From the IMG/VR virus record IMGVR_UViG_3300032362_000034, positions 1 through 36,138 of that record: a DNA stretch of 36,138 bases; one strand, given 5' to 3'. The position numbers and the translations under genes are program-made. Origin of the DNA: a virus. The notes beneath the pieces were generated by a model. That model was not told the DNA's origin and made no database searches. It saw only the letters and a list, made by a program, of their open reading frames with translations. Shown here piece after piece: positions 1 to 7,653 of this stretch. The stretch's first letter is position 1. Each line of letters opens with the position of its first letter.

Positions 1-137
1 GTTTAGCTACTCCCGGAGCCGCTTCCCAGGGCGCTGGCGGAAGAGCCGGTTATGGCGGCGGCGGCGGCGGTGGTGGCGGCACCCCAGTCGTTGCCGGTGG
101 TGCCGGTAGTACAGGTGTAGTTATAATAGAGTGGTAA
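1..137 (+). CDS. Glycine-rich tail/fibre protein, C-terminal end (partial)
   Basis: An open frame enters from the left edge (codons at 3, 6, 9 and so on) and stops at TAA 135-137. The visible 44 residues are dominated by a run of nine glycines followed by a short hydrophobic end, GVVIIEW. Gly-rich tails ending in a VVIIEW-like strand are common at the C-terminus of phage tail-fibre and tail-spike proteins. It sits one base before the next tail gene, in the same direction. The N-terminus is outside the window, so the fold and true length are unknown. Confidence 0.7.
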   Translation, partial: LATPGAASQGAGGRAGYGGGGGGGGGTPVVAGGAGSTGVVIIEW

Positions 138-138
138 A

Positions 139-1635
139 ATGACATTACCAGAATATGCATTTAGATCGGTCGGAGAACCTAGATTTCTGATTGACATCGA
201 CATTACACAAATAAACTCACAATGGGTAAACGCCGGAGCTGGTGTCTGGTATGTTAACAATGATGCTATATATGCGTATGTAGATTCCACGCTTGCCAAT
301 TGGTTGACTGCACAAACAATGCCCAACGTCGGATCGGTGCTTGTAGACAATGAACAATTAGCCAAAGCCTCAACATTATTGGAATGTTCAGAAAACGAAA
401 ACACTTTCTATTGGGATAATTCTAACCTTTACGTTTATACGCCAAATGGTTCAAGTCCATATATACATACTATTTTGATTGGTATTGTTCATGGTTATTC
501 TAAGGAAGGATTTACACCAAGTGGGTCGAAAACATTTTACGAAGGTAGATTATTAAGCATCCCAATTATTTCACAATCTCGTGATCCGTTGTTTTTCGGT
601 AAGTTATCGTATGAAGGCGCTAGTATCGAATTAAATAACGGCGACGGATATTTTGACACATTCGGTGAAGATTACGATGTATATGGAAATCAAACCCGAG
701 TTTTGTTTGGGTATTCTGGTATGGATATTTCCGAATATGTATTGTTGTTTACTGGTTTTAACGAATCTCTCTCAATAAGCGAAGAAAAGGTTACAATTAA
801 TTTAGCCGACAAAAGAAAACAGTTAACTAAAGAAATTATATATTCATGTACATCTCAGAATGCTATGGACGCAATTGTTGATATTTTATATACTGAATAT
901 GAAATACCATACAATTCGGTATATTATGACACATATACGTGGGATTATTTTACGACTCTTGCTCCTGATATAACAATAAATATGCAAGAGTCGGAACCAG
1001 CAATAGATGTTATTCAAAATATATGCCTATCGTGTTTTGGGTTGTTTATAATAAATCCAGACGGGAAATATTCTTTTAATATTGTGCGCCCCGGAGATGC
1101 AGCTAAAGGAGAAATACCAGAATTAGATATATTAACTTCTCATTCAATTACTTATGATTCCACAGAAACTTTAACATCAACTAAAATAGGATATGATAAA
1201 GATTGGACAAAATCAGAAGCATCAGCATATACTTATTTAACTGATACAAGCAGAGAATCAGCAATATACTCTATTTATAAAACGTACAACCAGAAGACGT
1301 TTAACACATATTTAATTACCCTAACAGACGCACAAATATTTTCTGACGTGGTGCTAGATTTTTCCGGAGAACTTAGACCCACATTAACCATTACAGTTCC
1401 GCTTAAATATTATATGCTTGAAGTTGGGGATATGGTCGATGTAGAAATACGGCGACCAACGGTCAACTGGCTCGGATTGCGCAAATGTGAGATAATAGGA
1501 AAACAATATAAACTTGATAATTTAACAATTGAGTTTACCGTAAAAATATATTCCGGGCAATATTATTACCGTATTACTACTGATGGGTATTACCGTAGTG
1601 ATACTGATAGCAAGTTACGAAGGACAGGAGCATAA
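139..1635 (+). CDS. Tail/baseplate structural protein
   Basis: A 498-residue protein starting at ATG 139, immediately after the Gly-rich fibre gene; its stop overlaps the next ATG (TAATG). There is no signal peptide or membrane segment. It is rich in beta-type sequence and aromatic residues. The middle part (about residues 150-240) alternates short hydrophobic strands in a style seen in hub/baseplate proteins, and the end is rich in Tyr. Position between tape measure/tail genes and fibre/lysis genes is where baseplate or receptor-binding structural proteins lie in siphoviruses. I do not recognise a specific family, so the role rests mainly on gene order. Confidence 0.6.
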   Translation: MTLPEYAFRSVGEPRFLIDIDITQINSQWVNAGAGVWYVNNDAIYAYVDSTLANWLTAQTMPNVGSVLVDNEQLAKASTLLECSENENTFYWDNSNLYVYTPNGSSPYIHTILIGIVHGYSKEGFTPSGSKTFYEGRLLSIPIISQSRDPLFFGKLSYEGASIELNNGDGYFDTFGEDYDVYGNQTRVLFGYSGMDISEYVLLFTGFNESLSISEEKVTINLADKRKQLTKEIIYSCTSQNAMDAIVDILYTEYEIPYNSVYYDTYTWDYFTTLAPDITINMQESEPAIDVIQNICLSCFGLFIINPDGKYSFNIVRPGDAAKGEIPELDILTSHSITYDSTETLTSTKIGYDKDWTKSEASAYTYLTDTSRESAIYSIYKTYNQKTFNTYLITLTDAQIFSDVVLDFSGELRPTLTITVPLKYYMLEVGDMVDVEIRRPTVNWLGLRKCEIIGKQYKLDNLTIEFTVKIYSGQYYYRITTDGYYRSDTDSKLRRTGA

Positions 1636-2528
1636 TGGAAACAAAAACAATTGGGCAATTAAATTCAATAAGCAACCCCACGTCAGGCGATTTAGTTGAG
1701 GCGGAAAGCTTAGGTATTAGCGGAAAACTTACACTTTCCCAAATAGCGGCCCTGTCCAGACCATGCGGTGAAATATTTGATATGGCATACAAAAAAACTA
1801 TATCTTCAGATTTCCCGGCCGTAGCGCTTTGGGAATCAGATCAAACAATAAGTGCAACAAATTATCCTGTTTTGGTACCAGAATTGCGTTCGGCTGCGGC
1901 GGAAGTGAAATTGACTGCTGGAACTATAGTAACGTCGATAAACTGTAACGCAACGGGCGGATCTATTCTCTCAAGCGTTGATTCTGCATTTACAATTATG
2001 GTAAACGCATTGGCTGAAGAATATGCAATACAGGCGGCATATTCAATTGCGGTAACTATCGGAGGGACAGAATATACAATCGCTTCTGTTTCTTCAACTA
2101 TAACCATTTCCGGAACTATCGCAACAGGCGCAACTACATTGAGCGTATATCCGCATAGAATTGTGGGCACTTCTAATAGCGCCATAGTATTTTGTGATTC
2201 AGGACGGGCCACGCTTACCCATGATGGTAATACAAGGCTTGCAGGATTGCGCCGCAGAAACCGGATGCAGGGGTTCCAAGTTGGATCTACTGCGGATGGA
2301 ACTGGAGCTAGGAATTTATTTGGTGTATTGGATACCAGAGACTATAGAGCATCAACATCCGCACTGGCTAACAACGCCCCGCCAATATACGATACAACCT
2401 CACAAGGTGCAACTAATAAAATCACAGCAGTATCCGACGGTGTCAACGGCATCCCCCGCACCGGACCGAACACCGAGCCGGATTCCAACGTTGTCTATCG
2501 TTATATGTGGGCTCAGGTATATGTATAG
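1635..2528 (+). CDS. Tail fibre / receptor-binding protein
   Basis: A 297-residue protein preceded by AGGAG. The N-terminal 45 residues (TKTIGQLNSI onward) look like the short attachment segment often found on phage fibres. The middle is a Thr/Ser/Ala-rich beta region. The C-terminal third resembles tail-fibre tip domains: it contains GFQVGSTADGTGARN and a closing NVVYRYMWAQVYV strand close to the terminal strand of collar/fibre tips. It directly precedes the lysis genes, the usual place for a host-recognition protein. Which receptor it binds cannot be read from the sequence. Confidence 0.6.
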   Translation: METKTIGQLNSISNPTSGDLVEAESLGISGKLTLSQIAALSRPCGEIFDMAYKKTISSDFPAVALWESDQTISATNYPVLVPELRSAAAEVKLTAGTIVTSINCNATGGSILSSVDSAFTIMVNALAEEYAIQAAYSIAVTIGGTEYTIASVSSTITISGTIATGATTLSVYPHRIVGTSNSAIVFCDSGRATLTHDGNTRLAGLRRRNRMQGFQVGSTADGTGARNLFGVLDTRDYRASTSALANNAPPIYDTTSQGATNKITAVSDGVNGIPRTGPNTEPDSNVVYRYMWAQVYV

Positions 2529-2536
2529 GAATTTAA

Positions 2537-2884
2537 ATGGAATCGATGATATATAGCGCTCTAGGCGCGGCAATAACAGCCGTCATTATTTTGATATTTC
2601 AATCAGTGAGCAAAATTATTAATCGTGGAATAGCTATGCCTAAAAGAGTTGAAAGAGCAGAAATAGATATTAGCGTTATAAGCTCTGAAATTTGTTTGCT
2701 ACACGGGGCTGTGGCTGCACTGCTTGGAGGTATGGAAGTAATAATGCTCAATATTAAAAACAGGTGTGAAGACTGCCCAGCAAGTACGCCAGGAGCAAAT
2801 GAACAGCTAGATAACGCATTGCAATGCATACTGAAAAAGCATGAAGAAATGGATGAATATCTTCAGCGCAGGAGGGTGGTATGA
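2537..2884 (+). CDS. Small membrane-anchored protein of the lysis module
   Basis: A 115-residue protein starting at ATG 2537 behind AGGAA. Residues about 5-24 form a hydrophobic membrane segment, followed by a basic stretch (KRVERAE) and a mainly helical soluble part containing CEDC and a further Cys near the end. Its stop overlaps the ATG of the endopeptidase gene (ATGA), so the two are probably translationally coupled. The layout of one N-terminal membrane anchor and a helical tail beside an endolysin suggests a lysis or holin-accessory role, but no family is recognised. Confidence 0.5.
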   Translation: MESMIYSALGAAITAVIILIFQSVSKIINRGIAMPKRVERAEIDISVISSEICLLHGAVAALLGGMEVIMLNIKNRCEDCPASTPGANEQLDNALQCILKKHEEMDEYLQRRRVV

Positions 2885-3345
2885 CTGGGCAATTATTTTC
2901 TTGTCCGGCTGTTATTACGCAGAAGTTTGGTAGCAACAGTAAGTACTATAGACAGTTTGGGCTTTCAGGACATGAAGGAGTTGATTTTATTCCTAGCTGT
3001 GGTGATAAAACAGTTATTTCATTAACAGACGGAATTGTCACAAATGATAATGATTTAGAAACAAATAGATGTTATGGGAACCATATCAGAATATGGGATA
3101 AAAAAAGAAATCGCGTTTTCCTTTATGCGCACTTGGAATATAATAAAGTATCTGTAGGGGATTTTGTTAAAAAGGGGCAGGTAATAGGGAAAATGGGGAA
3201 TACCGGGAAAGTTGTGGCAATAAACGGTGATGGGGCTCATGTGCACGTATCGTGCTACTATGTAACGCAAGAAGGTAAAAAAGTAAATGCAACTAACGGA
3301 TATCTTGGATGCGTTGATCCATGTTTGGAGGAGTACAGTGATTAA
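2881..3345 (+). CDS. M23-family peptidoglycan endopeptidase (endolysin)
   Basis: A 154-residue protein with the zinc-peptidase M23 (LytM/lysostaphin) signature: His31 and Asp35 in GHEGVDF, His84 in YAHLE and the HVH pair at 120-122, together the expected zinc ligands and catalytic His. The GDFVKKGQVIGKMGNTG stretch before the HVH motif is the typical M23 beta-core. M23 enzymes cut peptide cross-links of peptidoglycan. There is no signal peptide, so release probably depends on the holin-like protein encoded just downstream. A strong AGGAGG lies before ATG 2881. Six Cys residues is high for an endolysin. Confidence 0.9.
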   Translation: MTGQLFSCPAVITQKFGSNSKYYRQFGLSGHEGVDFIPSCGDKTVISLTDGIVTNDNDLETNRCYGNHIRIWDKKRNRVFLYAHLEYNKVSVGDFVKKGQVIGKMGNTGKVVAINGDGAHVHVSCYYVTQEGKKVNATNGYLGCVDPCLEEYSD

Positions 3346-3544
3346 AATTGTTAAAGATATTTTCACCGACTCAAAAGGGCGCGCAGAAATTAAAATGCTG
3401 CTAGGGGTGCCCATTGTAATAGTTGCCGTTATTTATGGGTTTATGACTAAAGACTGGGTCGGATTTGCGGCAGTGGCAGGATTTGGCTCCAGTCTGTTTA
3501 TAACTACTGCTGTAGCAGATTCGGCACTAGATAAGGATGCATAA
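3338..3544 (+). CDS. Holin-like two-helix membrane protein
   Basis: A 68-residue protein. I chose GTG 3338 because GGAGGAG lies just upstream and the gene then overlaps the endopeptidase stop by 8 bases. An earlier in-frame ATG (3287) has no such site and would run deep inside the endopeptidase. Two hydrophobic segments (about residues 20-38 and 42-62) are separated by a short charged turn (MTKDW), and a basic N-terminus precedes them. Size, two-helix layout and position between endolysin and spanin-like genes fit a small holin. The stop TAA shares its last A with the next ATG. Confidence 0.7.
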   Translation: MIKIVKDIFTDSKGRAEIKMLLGVPIVIVAVIYGFMTKDWVGFAAVAGFGSSLFITTAVADSALDKDA

Positions 3545-3815
3545 TGTGGGTAAATTTAAGGCGGCGTGGATTATTGTTTCTGCTTTTGTCGGTGCTGTTA
3601 TCTCCTTTATTTTGTCAAGATTTTTCGGAAAAGGACAAAATAATAGCGGAACAAGCGCAACAGATAACAGAATTAAAGCAGCTAGTGACCGAGTGGCTGA
3701 CATGGTACGATCAGTTGACGCCGGATCTGAAAAGCTTGCTGGAACTCTGGAAACAGGAAAGGCTCTCGCGGATCGCTCTCGAAAGCTCCTTGTTGGGGAA
3801 AATAAAAAACCTTGA
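3537..3815 (+). CDS. Nested inner-membrane spanin-like frame
   Basis: A 92-residue frame from ATG 3537, or 89 residues from an in-frame GTG at 3546 that sits two bases after the neighbouring ATG. It is read one frame away from the 116-residue spanin-like gene and is almost completely embedded in it. Residues about 9-30 are one strong membrane helix, and the rest is soluble and helical (NRIKAASDRVADM). That matches an i-spanin (Rz-like) anchored in the inner membrane. The SD spacing suits the overlapping gene better, so this frame may be translated weakly, or may not be a gene. Confidence 0.4.
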   Translation: MHNVGKFKAAWIIVSAFVGAVISFILSRFFGKGQNNSGTSATDNRIKAASDRVADMVRSVDAGSEKLAGTLETGKALADRSRKLLVGENKKP

Positions 3816-3894
3816 ACAAGAACTTGTTTACTGGAAATGCGGATTTTTTATTGGGGCTGGGGCATTTGTTGGTTTTGCGATTTCGTGTAAATAG
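3544..3894 (+). CDS. Spanin-like protein (u-spanin architecture)
   Basis: A 116-residue protein with AAGGA six bases before ATG 3544. Residues 1-24 are a basic then hydrophobic signal-like segment ending at Cys24. The middle (about 28-92) is strongly helical with coiled-coil spacing, and a second hydrophobic segment lies at about 98-114 just before the stop. A lipoprotein-like N-terminus, a coiled-coil rod and a C-terminal membrane helix form the plan of unimolecular spanins, which link outer and inner membranes in the last lysis step. The residues before Cys24 (SPLF) are not a classical lipobox, so lipidation is uncertain. A second frame with its own membrane helix lies wholly within it. Confidence 0.55.
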   Translation: MWVNLRRRGLLFLLLSVLLSPLFCQDFSEKDKIIAEQAQQITELKQLVTEWLTWYDQLTPDLKSLLELWKQERLSRIALESSLLGKIKNLEQELVYWKCGFFIGAGAFVGFAISCK

Positions 3895-3914
3895 ACTTAT
3901 TCAGGTTAAGTTTT

Positions 3915-3940
3915 ACCGAGCCGGATGGCTCGGTTTTTTA
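3915..3940 (+). terminator. Rho-independent terminator after the lysis genes
   Basis: An 8-bp perfect stem (ACCGAGCC / GGCTCGGT) with a GGAT loop, followed by a run of six T. It lies 20 bases after the spanin-like gene and directly before a new promoter, so it closes the structural/lysis transcript. Confidence 0.9.
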
Positions 3941-3941
3941 T

Positions 3942-3970
3942 TTGACAAGTTATAGCCAAAGTAGTAAATT
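3942..3970 (+). promoter_or_regulatory. Sigma70-type promoter for the phosphoesterase operon
   Basis: A consensus -35 box TTGACA (3942-3947), exactly 17 bases, then TAAATT (3965-3970) as the -10 box. Transcription would begin near 3977, only about 16 bases before ATG 3993. Confidence 0.75.
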
Positions 3971-3992
3971 AGTTTAATTTATGGGGGTAGGT

Positions 3993-4910
3993 ATGATTGT
4001 ATGCCCTTTCTGTGATAGCAAAGAGGTGAGGAAAAAGGGGGTGCGTCGAGAAAAGCAGAGATACATGTGCAACAGTTGTGGGCAATATTGGCAAAATAAC
4101 ATATTGGGCGGGCATTTGAGTAAAATTAAAAACCAGTATTCCGAGGCCGAGCTGAAAGTACTTGCACACGGCGGTGCCATGGCAAAATACAAAGGCTCGG
4201 CCCCAATAACATATTGTGGAGATATATATAAACTGCTGGTTTTTTCTGATCCGCATTGGGGAAGTCAGTGGGTAGAAGACGCGTGGTATGATGCCGCAAT
4301 AGTAGAGGGCAAAAGGCAGGGTGTAAATTTAGCGCTTGTTGCGGGTGATATCACGGAGGGGATGTCTGGAAGAGACGGACATATATATGAACTCCGCGCT
4401 ATTGGGTATAAAGCCCAGCGAGACCTTGCAGTTTCAAAATTGCGGCAGTTAGAAATACCAGTAAAATGCATTTCGGGGAATCACGATTTATGGTATATGG
4501 CAAAGGGCAACATGGGCGGAGATATAGTCGAGGATATTTGTTCCCGGGTTCCAGGCGCTGAATATCTAGGACCGCATGAAGCCGACATTAGTATCAACGG
4601 AATTATTATACGTCTATTTCACGGAGAAGACGCAAGCAGTTATGCCTTATCTTATCGAGTCCAGAAAATTGTGGAGTCGTTTAGCGGAGGCGAAAAGCCG
4701 GAAATTTTGATAACTGGTCATGATCATAAGGCCGGATACTTTTTCGTTAGAAATGTGCATACAATCCTTTCCGGGTGTTTGCAAAAACAAACTCCATGGA
4801 TGAGGCGGAAAAAAATATCAGCCATGCCGGGGTTTTGGGTTATATCCATAAGCGTCCTAGATGAGGAAGTGAAATGGATTGAACCAAGGTTTTACCCATT
4901 TTATGAATAA
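3993..4910 (+). CDS. Zinc-ribbon calcineurin-like metallophosphoesterase
   Basis: A 305-residue protein. The N-terminus is a zinc ribbon: C4xxC7 and C26xxC29 around a basic stretch, as in the DNA-binding heads of IS1-type transposases. The rest is a calcineurin-like phosphoesterase with all metal motifs: D86xH88, GDxxE at 118-122, GNHD 162-165, His210 and GHDH 242-245. The family includes Mre11/SbcD-type nucleases and phosphodiesterases. The DNA-binding-like ribbon makes a nucleic-acid substrate plausible, but this is inference. ATG 3993 is preferred to ATG 3981 because the latter lies almost on the predicted transcription start. Confidence 0.8.
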   Translation: MIVCPFCDSKEVRKKGVRREKQRYMCNSCGQYWQNNILGGHLSKIKNQYSEAELKVLAHGGAMAKYKGSAPITYCGDIYKLLVFSDPHWGSQWVEDAWYDAAIVEGKRQGVNLALVAGDITEGMSGRDGHIYELRAIGYKAQRDLAVSKLRQLEIPVKCISGNHDLWYMAKGNMGGDIVEDICSRVPGAEYLGPHEADISINGIIIRLFHGEDASSYALSYRVQKIVESFSGGEKPEILITGHDHKAGYFFVRNVHTILSGCLQKQTPWMRRKKISAMPGFWVISISVLDEEVKWIEPRFYPFYE

Positions 4911-4917
4911 GGAGAGC

Positions 4918-5163
4918 ATGATGATTATTGCAGGGAAAATATCAATTGCGCCTACTGAAATTAAACATGCAACACTAGAGTATTGCCAGGAAAGTGAAAA
5001 ATATGTTGTTACAATAGTGCTAGCCGAAGAATCACCAATTAAGGTGCATTTCTTAAAATTGAGTGACGCGCAAAACGCTTTATCGCAAGTGGATTCGGCC
5101 GTGGAATATGCGTTAGACCATTCGCTTAAACTCGCATCTGCAAGTGCCGGGAATGAATTTTAA
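4918..5163 (+). CDS. Small conserved-looking hypothetical protein
   Basis: An 81-residue protein starting at ATG 4918 with AAGGAG five bases upstream; an upstream in-frame ATG (4879) lies inside the phosphoesterase gene and lacks a binding site. It looks like a compact alpha/beta protein: alternating strands in the first half (YVVTIVLAEE) and a helix near the end. No signal peptide or known motif is seen. It is co-transcribed with the phosphoesterase and ends just before a palindromic terminator. Confidence 0.7.
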   Translation: MMIIAGKISIAPTEIKHATLEYCQESEKYVVTIVLAEESPIKVHFLKLSDAQNALSQVDSAVEYALDHSLKLASASAGNEF

Positions 5164-5180
5164 ACACTATGCATAGTTTG

Positions 5181-5216
5181 TATAAAGCCCTCACTATTAA
5201 TAGTGAGGGCTTTATA
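5181..5216. terminator. Bidirectional terminator, perfect 36-bp palindrome
   Basis: Two 18-base arms pair without mismatch across the centre at 5198/5199. The outer part of the arms is A/T rich on both sides (TATAAA and TTTATA), so it can act in both directions. It lies between convergent operons: the phosphoesterase genes from the left and the recombination genes from the right. Confidence 0.85.
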
Positions 5217-5228
5217 TTTCCTGCATCA

Positions 5229-5768
5229 TTATGGCAATTGCCCTTTCCCGGTATAATCATTGGCAAAAGTTTTCTTAAACATCACATTGGCCACATGATG
5301 GTAAATTACAATTCCTTCCGGATTCATAAATCCAGGGGCAGCCATGCTGCCATTTTCTAGTAAATACTCCATCACATCTTCTGCATTAAATAAATCAAAT
5401 GTTCCCCGCCAAATTGTAGGGACCACGCTGCAACATGATGGGCATTCGCCATCCCAACGCAACACATTAAACAATGAAAACTTTTTTTCCCCGTTTGTTA
5501 GTCCGTACCCGCGCTGTATTCCGCTGCCCCACCATTCTCCAAAATGCCGCCCGACACCAAGAGCCATAAGGTCTTCCTTATGCTCGTAAGCCCACGTGGA
5601 AAATCCAAAATTATCATCTTCTGGAGATAGCCACCGGTTTCTGCTACCGGTAAAAAAACCTCCATCCTCGGTTATAAGAATTTGTGCATTAGTACCATCA
5701 AGCTTTTCAGTAACAATGATTTCCCGACTATACCGAGGTATCGAGGGAAAAGGTAAAAAAACAGACAT
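5229..5768 (-). CDS. RNA ligase family protein (Rnl2-like)
   Basis: A 179-residue protein of the covalent nucleotidyltransferase group. Motif I is EKLDGTN, with Lys22 as the predicted AMP acceptor. Further on come a GEWWGSGIQRGYG motif, PEGIVIYH (motif IV) and MFKK (motif V). It lacks the extra C-terminal domain of full-length T4 Rnl2, so it is a minimal ligase. The start at 5768 is chosen because GGAGG stands five bases before it; an upstream in-frame ATG at 5792 has none. It is the last gene of the leftward recombination operon. It may seal RNA nicks or repair cleaved tRNA, a known phage answer to host anticodon nucleases; substrate not shown. Confidence 0.8.
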   Translation of the reverse strand: MSVFLPFPSIPRYSREIIVTEKLDGTNAQILITEDGGFFTGSRNRWLSPEDDNFGFSTWAYEHKEDLMALGVGRHFGEWWGSGIQRGYGLTNGEKKFSLFNVLRWDGECPSCCSVVPTIWRGTFDLFNAEDVMEYLLENGSMAAPGFMNPEGIVIYHHVANVMFKKTFANDYTGKGQLP

Positions 5769-5818
5769 ATCAGCCTCCAGTACAAAAATCAAAAGTTACG
5801 GCGCGTCTATCCTTCTTA

Positions 5819-6289
5819 TCAGTAGTCGGTACCTCCTTTTTGCAAATGATGTGGGTAAACGCCTTCCTTAAAAATAATATTTTCCTCTGCTCCTATTTGG
5901 TGAATTACGTCAATTAAAATTGATGCTTGCTCAATAGAAATCCGAGTTTCGCTCCACGGAACAATAATTCCTTTCAAGGTGTCAAAAGGGTACCCCTTGT
6001 CTATAGCCACACACTTGCAATAATATTTCATAGTATCAAACTGGTTGCCGGTTTCAACACATAGCTGCTGTATGTGGCCATTAATGTGTGCGTTTTGACT
6101 TTCCGGCCCCGTGGTTCTGTGTTTAGTAGGCAAACTAATTGTCACATCATAGCAATCTGATGACGATTTTATTCCTTCCTCAAAAAGGCGTTGTGCATCA
6201 CGAATCATAAATGGGTCGAGATCGAACGCTATTTTTGTAGATGTCCCGAGCCTAATACGTTTAGCCGCAGGCAAAAAAACATCTGTCAT
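5819..6289 (-). CDS. NinB-like recombination-associated protein
   Basis: A 156-residue protein, start ATG 6289 behind GGAGGG and overlapping the previous stop (ATGA). A central SQNxHINGHIQQ segment and a later WSETRISIEQASILIDVIH segment resemble in order and spacing the conserved parts of lambda NinB, a mediator acting with the recombination system. Position among an exonuclease and an annealing protein supports a recombination role. The likeness is weak and seen by eye only; conserved phage protein of unknown function is the safe call. Confidence 0.5.
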   Translation of the reverse strand: MTDVFLPAAKRIRLGTSTKIAFDLDPFMIRDAQRLFEEGIKSSSDCYDVTISLPTKHRTTGPESQNAHINGHIQQLCVETGNQFDTMKYYCKCVAIDKGYPFDTLKGIIVPWSETRISIEQASILIDVIHQIGAEENIIFKEGVYPHHLQKGGTDY

Positions 6290-6888
6290 AAATATCCCTC
6301 CGCCGTCGCTATTGCCCTGGAAATAGATGCATTTAACCGGGAAATAAAATTCTCGTCTCTCGGTATACGAACAACCAATAGTTTTTCTTCAGCGTTAGGG
6401 TCAAAAGAGACTAAGTCCCACCATTCACGCCCTGTTACCATCATAGCCCCTTGAACCTGAGCCATATATCTATGAGAAAAAAAATCCACGTTTTGCAAGT
6501 ATTTTTTATGAGTTTTTGGCAGTGGGCATTTAAACTCAACGCCACCGGATTCACCTATTAACCCGTCTGGAGACACCCCTACCCATTCGTTTAACTCAAC
6601 AAAACCTATCTTAACTACACTATTCCCTGTGGATTTTTCATATTCATCACAGGCATTTTCTTCTTGGGCTATCCCCCATAGCATGGGCCCGGAAGCGTAA
6701 CCACAAAGCACAGGCACCCCAGTTTTCTTTTCCTGTACAACCCTGGAAATAAGTTTTACTTGCGTGGCAGTAACTTTTTCTGGTGGTTTTGGGCAAACCA
6801 TTAGTGCGGAAAAATCTGAGCCAGTAAAATGCCCAGACCTAGCTAAATACCAGGCGGTGGAACGTTGTGGAACATTATGATATTTCAT
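6286..6888 (-). CDS. YqaJ / lambda-Exo family recombination exonuclease
   Basis: A 200-residue protein with the expected blocks in order: QRSTAWYLARSGHFTGSDF near the N-terminus, GIAQEENACDEYE near residue 72, then GVSPDGLIGESGGVEFKCP carrying the catalytic D...ExK, and YMAQVQGAMMVTG with the Gln typical of this PD-(D/E)xK subfamily. Members degrade one strand of duplex DNA and feed the product to a partner annealing protein, here encoded immediately upstream with a 14-base overlap. Full length for the family. Confidence 0.9.
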   Translation of the reverse strand: MKYHNVPQRSTAWYLARSGHFTGSDFSALMVCPKPPEKVTATQVKLISRVVQEKKTGVPVLCGYASGPMLWGIAQEENACDEYEKSTGNSVVKIGFVELNEWVGVSPDGLIGESGGVEFKCPLPKTHKKYLQNVDFFSHRYMAQVQGAMMVTGREWWDLVSFDPNAEEKLLVVRIPRDENFISRLNASISRAIATAEGYL

Positions 6889-7330
6889 CTGTGTATTTAG
6901 TTCCGTTCCAGCTACCCATATAAATGTCAGCCGCCACGCCGATCATTTTCATCGCTACCGACAAGGCGTCGGTGACAGCCATTTTATAGGCCTCGTCGTT
7001 TGAAAAAAAACCGCCGCTTTCTTTCGATACTAATTTGCTACCGCCTATTGCTGGAATCGGGGCGCTTGTTTTACTTCCGTCATTTATAAAAAGCCGGACC
7101 ATGGCAAAACACATTTTTTCTCCATCGGCCCCTGATTCAGTCCACAATTTTTCTATTTCGTAACTCCATCCAAAACCACAAAGGCCAAAGGCTTCGGTTA
7201 TAACCTTTATACGCCACTGCGGCTTAATATCGGTCATGCCGCGCAATCGCCCCCCGGAAATAGTCTTTAAAACTTCTTTAGGCGGGCGAGAAAGAAAATT
7301 GTAAACTTCGATGCTGGGGTTAATTTCCAT
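6875..7330 (-). CDS. Rad52-like single-strand annealing protein
   Basis: A 151-residue protein with LRGMTDIKPQWRIKVITEAFG near the start, GWSYEIEK, and a C-terminal NDEAYKMAVTDALSVAMK helix. This order is typical of Rad52/Sak-type phage recombinases, which anneal complementary single strands. Partnering with the downstream YqaJ-type nuclease gives a two-component recombination system like Exo/Beta. ATG 7330 has AGGAGG upstream. It is shorter than human Rad52 but normal for the phage Sak group. Confidence 0.8.
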   Translation of the reverse strand: MEINPSIEVYNFLSRPPKEVLKTISGGRLRGMTDIKPQWRIKVITEAFGLCGFGWSYEIEKLWTESGADGEKMCFAMVRLFINDGSKTSAPIPAIGGSKLVSKESGGFFSNDEAYKMAVTDALSVAMKMIGVAADIYMGSWNGTKYTDEIS

Positions 7331-7574
7331 GGTCGTCGCCTCCTATGCATTTAGCGCACACAGCTTTGTCGGTACAGCCGCATCTTGGACAGTTAGTGTC
7401 AGGCTGCCAAAAGCCGGTTCCGCACCTAAAACCATCAGGAGCCCAACAGTCCAAAATGTCCCGCTTAAAGAAAAAACAGTGGCGGCACGAACTACCATCA
7501 ATAGCCTCGACCAAAACAAGAGGTTTCCCAAAAAATTTCATAGTTTTCGTTATGCTAGTTGTTTCCTGAGCCAT
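7320..7574 (-). CDS. Cys-rich zinc-binding protein, first gene of the recombination operon
   Basis: An 84-residue protein with two Cys clusters: CRHC and DC around residues 30-43, then CPRCGC and CAKC near the C-terminus, suggesting two zinc sites. GGAGGTGA stands before ATG 7574, and a leftward promoter begins 18 bases upstream. Its end overlaps the annealing-protein gene by 11 bases. The first half has FGKPLVLVEAIDGSSC, a pattern I do not recognise. Function unknown. Confidence 0.7.
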   Translation of the reverse strand: MAQETTSITKTMKFFGKPLVLVEAIDGSSCRHCFFFKRDILDCWAPDGFRCGTGFWQPDTNCPRCGCTDKAVCAKCIGGDDHGN

Positions 7575-7591
7575 AGTTCACCTCCACAACT

Positions 7592-7620
7592 ACGATACTA
7601 ACATTTTATATTTCGGTCAA
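7592..7620 (-). promoter_or_regulatory. Leftward promoter of the recombination operon
   Basis: Read on the minus strand: TTGACC (7620-7615), 17 bases, TATCGT (7597-7592). The -35 box matches the consensus at five of six positions. Transcription would start near 7585, just before the ribosome binding site of the Cys-rich gene. Confidence 0.65.
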
Positions 7621-7653
7621 CAGGGGAAAGGCTGGGGGATTGAAAAAATTTAG

